Shown piece after piece: positions 58,907 through 64,000 of a stretch of 64,000 nt of DNA. Source of the stretch: Mauremys mutica (taxonomy: Eukaryota > Chordata > Testudines > Geoemydidae); the NCBI RefSeq assembly GCF_020497125.1, contig NC_059080.1:67612573-67676572 (forward strand), in the 5' to 3' direction. The position numbers and the translations under genes were made by a program. The notes below the pieces were generated by a model, which was not told the origin of the DNA, did not search any database, and saw nothing but the letters and a program-made list of their open reading frames with translations. Each line of letters opens with the position of its first letter. Within the stretch, counting starts at the first letter, position 1.

Positions 58907-59774
58907 GTGCAATGGTAGCATATAGTAAGACAAAAGAATGTAATTACACCCACTGTTTCCCACTTGCATATAGAATAACCAGAGTTTTTTTCAATTTATT
59001 TTACAATTCCCCCCACCTTCCAGTGAAATAAAAGACAAAGAAAAAAAAAGTATGGAAAAGTGGGAGAACTTCCCCAACTATACTATTTTTAAAAAGTCAT
59101 TAAATAATTTGAAATTTTTTGAATGAAGTGTAAAAAATTCATTTTTCCAAAATTCAATTCTATTTATTAACCAATCCTTTTAATAAATTAATAAGAAAAT
59201 CATACATTTGAAATGTCAATTAAAAAATCTGCATTTACAATCTACTTGTGTGTAATACTGAATTAGAATTATTGATTCTTCTCTCGGAGAACAAATGTTT
59301 TAGCACGCAGACAGCAAAACTATTACAAATTGAGACTCTGCATTTTGTGAAACCATCCCAAGAGAGCTGCTCCCCTACCCCAAACCTGAACCCTCACCCT
59401 ACCCTTTGCACCACACTGAACCCAAACCCCCACACTACATCCCTTCCCCCCCCTCCCCGGGCACAGACTCACCTCTGTCTCTCCTTATGCGGGTCTGGCA
59501 AAAGCACAATGCTTTCCTGCTGCAGTATGGGATACATACTTTGCAGAATGCCACATGAAAACGCATAGTGTAGTAATGAGTCATTCAAACAGCCCGCGGG
59601 GCTCATAGGCAGCCTATGGACAGCCCTGTCTTAAATGTGTGCGGAGTGCTTATATAATAAAAACAGTTTGAATTGAAGATAACATGTTCCCCCTCCCCCT
59701 CCTTTGTGATAGCCAGGTTAAATTGTTTCAATATATTTAGCACAATAACACAGTTTAGGACAAAATAATCAGTG
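58907..59774. other. Intergenic downstream of PAX3, A/T-rich
   Basis: Mostly A/T-rich unique text (58980-59260) with a C-rich stretch (59370-59470). No repeat identified with confidence. Confidence 0.45.
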
Positions 59775-59795
59775 CTTTGCAAGTCTTCATAACTG

Positions 59796-59801
59796 TTTAT
59801 T
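59796..59801 (-). promoter_or_regulatory. Candidate distal poly(A) signal of PAX3
   Basis: TTTATT on the plus strand is AATAAA on the minus strand. It is followed on the minus strand by a G/T-rich region within 60 bases, as expected. Confidence 0.4.
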
Positions 59802-59997
59802 CATTATAAATAGTAAATATTTACTGCACTTTTTACATGAAAGACATTTTTTTACAACACATGTGTTGTTGGTAGAGGCTGCAACACAAAGATAATATTT
59901 CTTTTGTTCCATCACCTTTTAAGATCAATGTGTGAACTAATCTCTGTACTACACCTAGTCTCACTATCTCACTACTTCATAGTCCTTAATGCTAAAA

Positions 59998-60004
59998 GGA
60001 ATGT
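59998..60004 (-). promoter_or_regulatory. Candidate miR-1/206 seed site in PAX3 3' UTR
   Basis: The plus-strand GGAATGT is ACATTCC on the transcript, a 7-base match to the miR-1/miR-206 seed. Regulation of Pax3 by these muscle microRNAs is known in mouse and chick; functionality here is inferred from the match alone. Confidence 0.4.
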
Positions 60005-61237
60005 ATGTGTCCTACCTCATTCATTGTTCCAAGAATAAAGAGAAATAAATAACACTGCCTTCCATCTTCCTGTTCCTCTTAACATTTCAAAACACAAATT
60101 TATTGACATTCTAAAATGTCACAACACAAACTTATGTAAACCTCGGTTTCTATTATTTTTTTTTCTATATTAGCTATCACTGTATAATTTAAAAGTACAT
60201 GTCAGATACAGGGACATCTCTGTTCATGTCCTGTACATCACTAAAAGAGAATGTAAACGTAATCATTTCAAATGTATTGTTTCCTGAAAATGGTCATGAC
60301 TCGTGAGCCAGATTCTGTTGTACTGCGGACTGCACCACTTCTGCATTTTATCATAATGAAATATGTACTGCAAAAATAAAAGTACCTGCAAAAATATAGT
60401 TCTATCTATATCACTTTGGACAATCCCAAAGCTTGTGTGAGGTACACAGTATTGCACATTGTTAGACAGTTGTGGAAATCAAAGTCACTTTGTTTTGTTG
60501 TTGTTGTTGTTGTTTCCTTTTCCTTGTTTGTTTCAGAACGTAACATGGATTAGGAAAACTTCACACGCACAAATTGCAAAAAAATTTCTTCATGTTACAC
60601 AATATCTTGTTCATTGTAAAGCAAAACTTGTATGTGACATTTCTTGACAATATGATTACAAAAGAATGATAAGATAACCATTAACTTGTTCTGGAAGTCT
60701 TTTACATCTATCCTAGCTTCCTACAGACCATGACATTTCTTCTTGATGTCAATTTCCAGTGTGTAAAAGCAAAATGTTCTCCTGCTCATGCTTCAGAAAC
60801 TGAGCAGTTTTAACGTTAGAATAAAGTCAGCATCGGATGTCAAGAGTCTGAGTTTGCAGAGCTCAACTGTTAAGTTTTAGAATATTTTGTTTGTCCAAAT
60901 CAATGCATGCTTTTTCAGCAATGTAAAAATGGAATGCTTTGTCAGTCAGTGATTTTAAATTCTTCAGCATTTTTTATACCTGCCCACGCTGAACTGTGTT
61001 GTATTTGTTTATTTGTTTATTTTTTTATTGCTCTTGGTCTTTGTCTTCTGAACTGTTACGTCCAACATGTCCAAATGTCTATCGAAAGCAATGACGGGAG
61101 AAAAGAACAGAATGATCCTGTATCTCTGTTGTGATTGCCCCAGCTTGGGTTGCATTTTGGTGAGAAGATCCCTCCCATCCAAGCACTGGAGTGAGACCAG
61201 AAACAAGACAAGCTTTAACTTGAAGTGGACAGTTCAT

Positions 61238-61272
61238 TTATGCAATATCTGGCTTCAGATAATGAAAGGCAC
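61238..61272 (-). CDS. PAX3: PAX3 last coding exon (C-terminal tail of the spliced isoform)
   Basis: On the minus strand a strong acceptor (CTTCTTTTACTTTCTTACAG) precedes GT, which completes the serine codon begun by the preceding exon. Ten codons follow, reading AFHYLKPDIA, and then a TAA at 61240-61238. This is the conserved C-terminal tail of the PAX3d-type isoform. It is only 35 coding bases long. The stop is followed by the candidate 3' UTR. Confidence 0.93.
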
Positions 61273-62067
<795 letters not shown>

Positions 62068-63240
62068 CTAAAATAAAACGTATAGTAACAAATAAAGGTT
62101 AAAATGCATGAAGAACTATATTTCATATAGAGCTGCAAGAACAACTAGTGTCTGTTATTTAATTTCCCATGATATCTATTACTTGGTATTTAATCTGCAC
62201 TTCAGGTTCCTAATTCAAAGAGTTACAGCATGCATCTAAATAGTAACTTATGGCTGGCATTCCAGAAAAATAATGTACAAGCATATAGGTGGGACAAAAA
62301 ACAAACAAACCACCTTTTATGCTCTTAAAATGTCTGATCACGTGTCACAGCTGGAATTCCTATGGATGATGATGATAAAAAAGAAAAAAGAGAAAATAGA
62401 TCATCGGTCACAGTCCAAGTTTTCTTATGATGCTGTTCCCCAAACACAAAATCTTCATCCTGCTTTATTCTCCAACCCAAGCCATTGTGTATTCTTGATA
62501 AAGAACAGTGCAGGCAGAACAGAAATAACTGTAAAAGTAGCCACATTAGAAAAGAGTGAGGTATTTATATGGCCAATTTAAAAATGCATAATTAATTAGG
62601 GATATCTTAGGTTCCCATGTTGAGGCTCTTAAACCATAACATAGGAGCTTTGAAATGGGGTAGTACATGAAATCGAGCCCCACTGACTGCTCTAGTCAAC
62701 TTGACCATATAAACAGCTCCTCTTTTCTAATGGGGCCGTTTTTTCCCTAGATATCATCTCTTTATCTACATTATTTTTTCTTCTTTTTCCCCCCCATGAC
62801 GTCATTGTAAACTTGTTTTCATCAAATATTTATTTTTGCTTTAGAAGAGTGGGGGAAATCATCTGTAATTATGTTGGTGAAAAGTTCCCAACAGGAACTA
62901 AACTCTAGGGCTGACTGAACAATGGGGCAAAATAGTTAATTGTTATTTATATTTGCCTCAAAGCCCCAGGTCTGGACCAGGACCCCGCTGTGTAGGTGCT
63001 GTACAAACAAAGACACCACAAAACAAATGAGCCCCCAAAAACTTATTACTTAACATTTGTTCAGCTTCAAAAACTAACTTCAGTTCAATGTGTTCGCTAC
63101 ATACTACAGGCAGCCCTCCAAATGCAGAGCCAGAGAAAGATCCTAGCACCCAAAAAAATGTTTGTCTACTGGCTAGGGGCAGAGCGCACGTAAGTCATGT
63201 GCTGCTGGTATGAAGCATGTGCTTGTCTGTAAAGAATACT

Positions 63241-63357
63241 AGACGTGGGTTTTTGACCCATGAAAGCTTATGCCCAAATAAATCTGTTAGTCTTTAAGGT
63301 GCCACCGGACTCCTTGTTTTTTTTGTGGCTACAGACTAACACGGCTACCCCTCTGAT
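63241..63357 (+). mobile_element. Penelope-like 3' end, plus strand
   Basis: GGGTTTTTGACCCATGAAAG then CTTATGCCCAAATAAATCTG, TTAGTCTTTAAGGTGCCACC and CTACAGACTAACACGGCTAC are the standard 3' end of the Penelope-like family, reading opposite to the copies at 42150 and 55051. Within the PAX3 intron. Confidence 0.85.
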
Positions 63358-63835
63358 AGAAGAAAAAGGTTACAGTGCTTGCTGTTGTCAGAGTCATGCC
63401 ACAGACTCCCTAGCCAATTCACTCCTCAAGAACAACAGTAGTGTTTCTCTTTCTAGCTTGGCTTCAAGCCTTCAATGACTCTTGTAATGTCTTATAGATA
63501 AATGTAGTTAAGAAATTAACCAGAAAGTCAAGATCAGTTAAAAAAAAAAAAGACTTTAGATTGCTTGAAAACATGTACTTGTATCTAAAAATTCAATCCT
63601 CTGGCTGGAATTTCCTATGGAAGTTCAGGGAGAGATTTTTCAAGAGCACCTAAGTGATTTAGGAGCACAAATTAATTGTACTTGTGCTGCTAAATCCCTT
63701 ATTTCTGCACATCTCTTCCTTGTACTATAGCTTGATGTATGTTTCTTTTCAAAGGACTTCTGTATTTTCACATCATATGGTAAAGACAAGCACAGCTCTG
63801 AGAACTACTCCCTTCTGCTAGCACATTTAGGCCTA

Positions 63836-64000
63836 ATCTACACTTAAAAATTAGACCAACCTAGCTATGTTGCTCAGGGCTGTGAAAAATTTCTGCTCTG
63901 CATGATGGGATTAGGATGACCTAACCCGCAATATAGATGCAGCAACGTGGATGGAAGAATTCTCCTATCAACATAGCTACCACCAAAGCTGTGGTGCAAT
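63836..64000. mobile_element. MITE of the CTACACTTA type, cut by window end
   Basis: Begins CCTAATCTACACTTAAAAAT and contains GACCAACCTAGCTATGTTGC, GGGCTGTGAAAAATTTCTG and CATAGCTACCACCAAAG, matching the turtle MITEs with AGACTACACT-type ends. The second end is not in the window. Confidence 0.5.

Larger units (their letters stand above)
59780..61237 (-). other. PAX3: Probable 3' UTR of PAX3
   Basis: The minus-strand sequence runs from the PAX3 stop at 61238 without any recognised repeat, unusual for this window and consistent with constrained UTR. The distal poly(A) signal is at 59796-59801, and T/G-rich text beyond it (TTTTGTCCTAAACTGTGTTA on the minus strand) looks like a downstream element. 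Nearer AATAAA signals (about 61010-61030, 60099-60104) could give shorter forms. The 1.46-kb length is an inference. Confidence 0.5.
62068..64000 (-). other. PAX3 intron upstream of the penultimate exon (partial)
   Basis: The intron runs past the window edge. It contains an old interspersed repeat (about 62945-63030, GGTGCTGTACAAACAAAGAC), a Penelope-like end (63241-63357), a MITE core at 63640-63710 (CCTAAGTGATTTAGGAGCAC) and the start of another MITE from about 63836. No exon seen. Confidence 0.8.

Overview
The window is vertebrate nuclear DNA, most likely from a turtle. It has no operons or compact genes. Coding exons have consensus splice sites, and most of the rest is interspersed repeats of the kind seen in turtles: CR1 LINEs, a tRNA-headed SINE with a CR1-like tail, GC-rich non-autonomous hAT elements, a large two-gene Harbinger transposon, Penelope-like 3' ends, solo LTRs and an RTE remnant. 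The turtle assignment comes from recognising these repeat families and is an inference; the amniote PAX3 match is strong.

Two host genes are supported, both on the minus strand. At the right end are the last two coding exons of PAX3: 61821-62067, and 61238-61272 ending in the stop codon. They are separated by a 548-bp intron with consensus splice sites and followed by a 3' UTR that probably runs to about 59.78 kb. About 21 kb further downstream is an intact single-exon reading frame (39622-39948, 108 codons) for a KCNE-type single-pass potassium-channel beta subunit. It does not match the human KCNE1-5 sequences as I remember them, and I know of no KCNE gene at this place, between PAX3 and EPHA4, in mammals. 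It is the most interesting gene in the window.

Layout: 1-13.6 kb is intergenic, with an L2-like remnant, a GC-rich hAT element (4.0-4.65 kb) holding a long perfect-looking hairpin, and a CR1 copy (5.3-6.6 kb). From 13.7 to 20.7 kb is a dense repeat cluster: two TTTAAA-rich hAT elements (one inside a CR1), CR1 RT remnants, a SINE and another hAT element. From 20.7 to 38 kb are mostly unique sequence, two solo LTRs with 5-bp target duplications (one splitting a CR1), an 80-bp hAT hairpin and an internally deleted RTE. From 38 to 40 kb is the KCNE-like gene. From 42.1 to 46.7 kb are a Penelope-like 3' end and then a 4.1-kb Harbinger element with decayed transposase and Myb/SANT-like genes. From 46.8 to 59 kb are further hAT, Harbinger and Penelope fragments and a long decayed CR1. 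From 59.8 kb to the end is the 3' part of PAX3.

The transposons allow a relative chronology: LTR into CR1, hAT into CR1, Penelope into a palindromic MITE, MITE into L2. Many open frames in the GC-rich elements are by-products of base composition and are not listed as genes.
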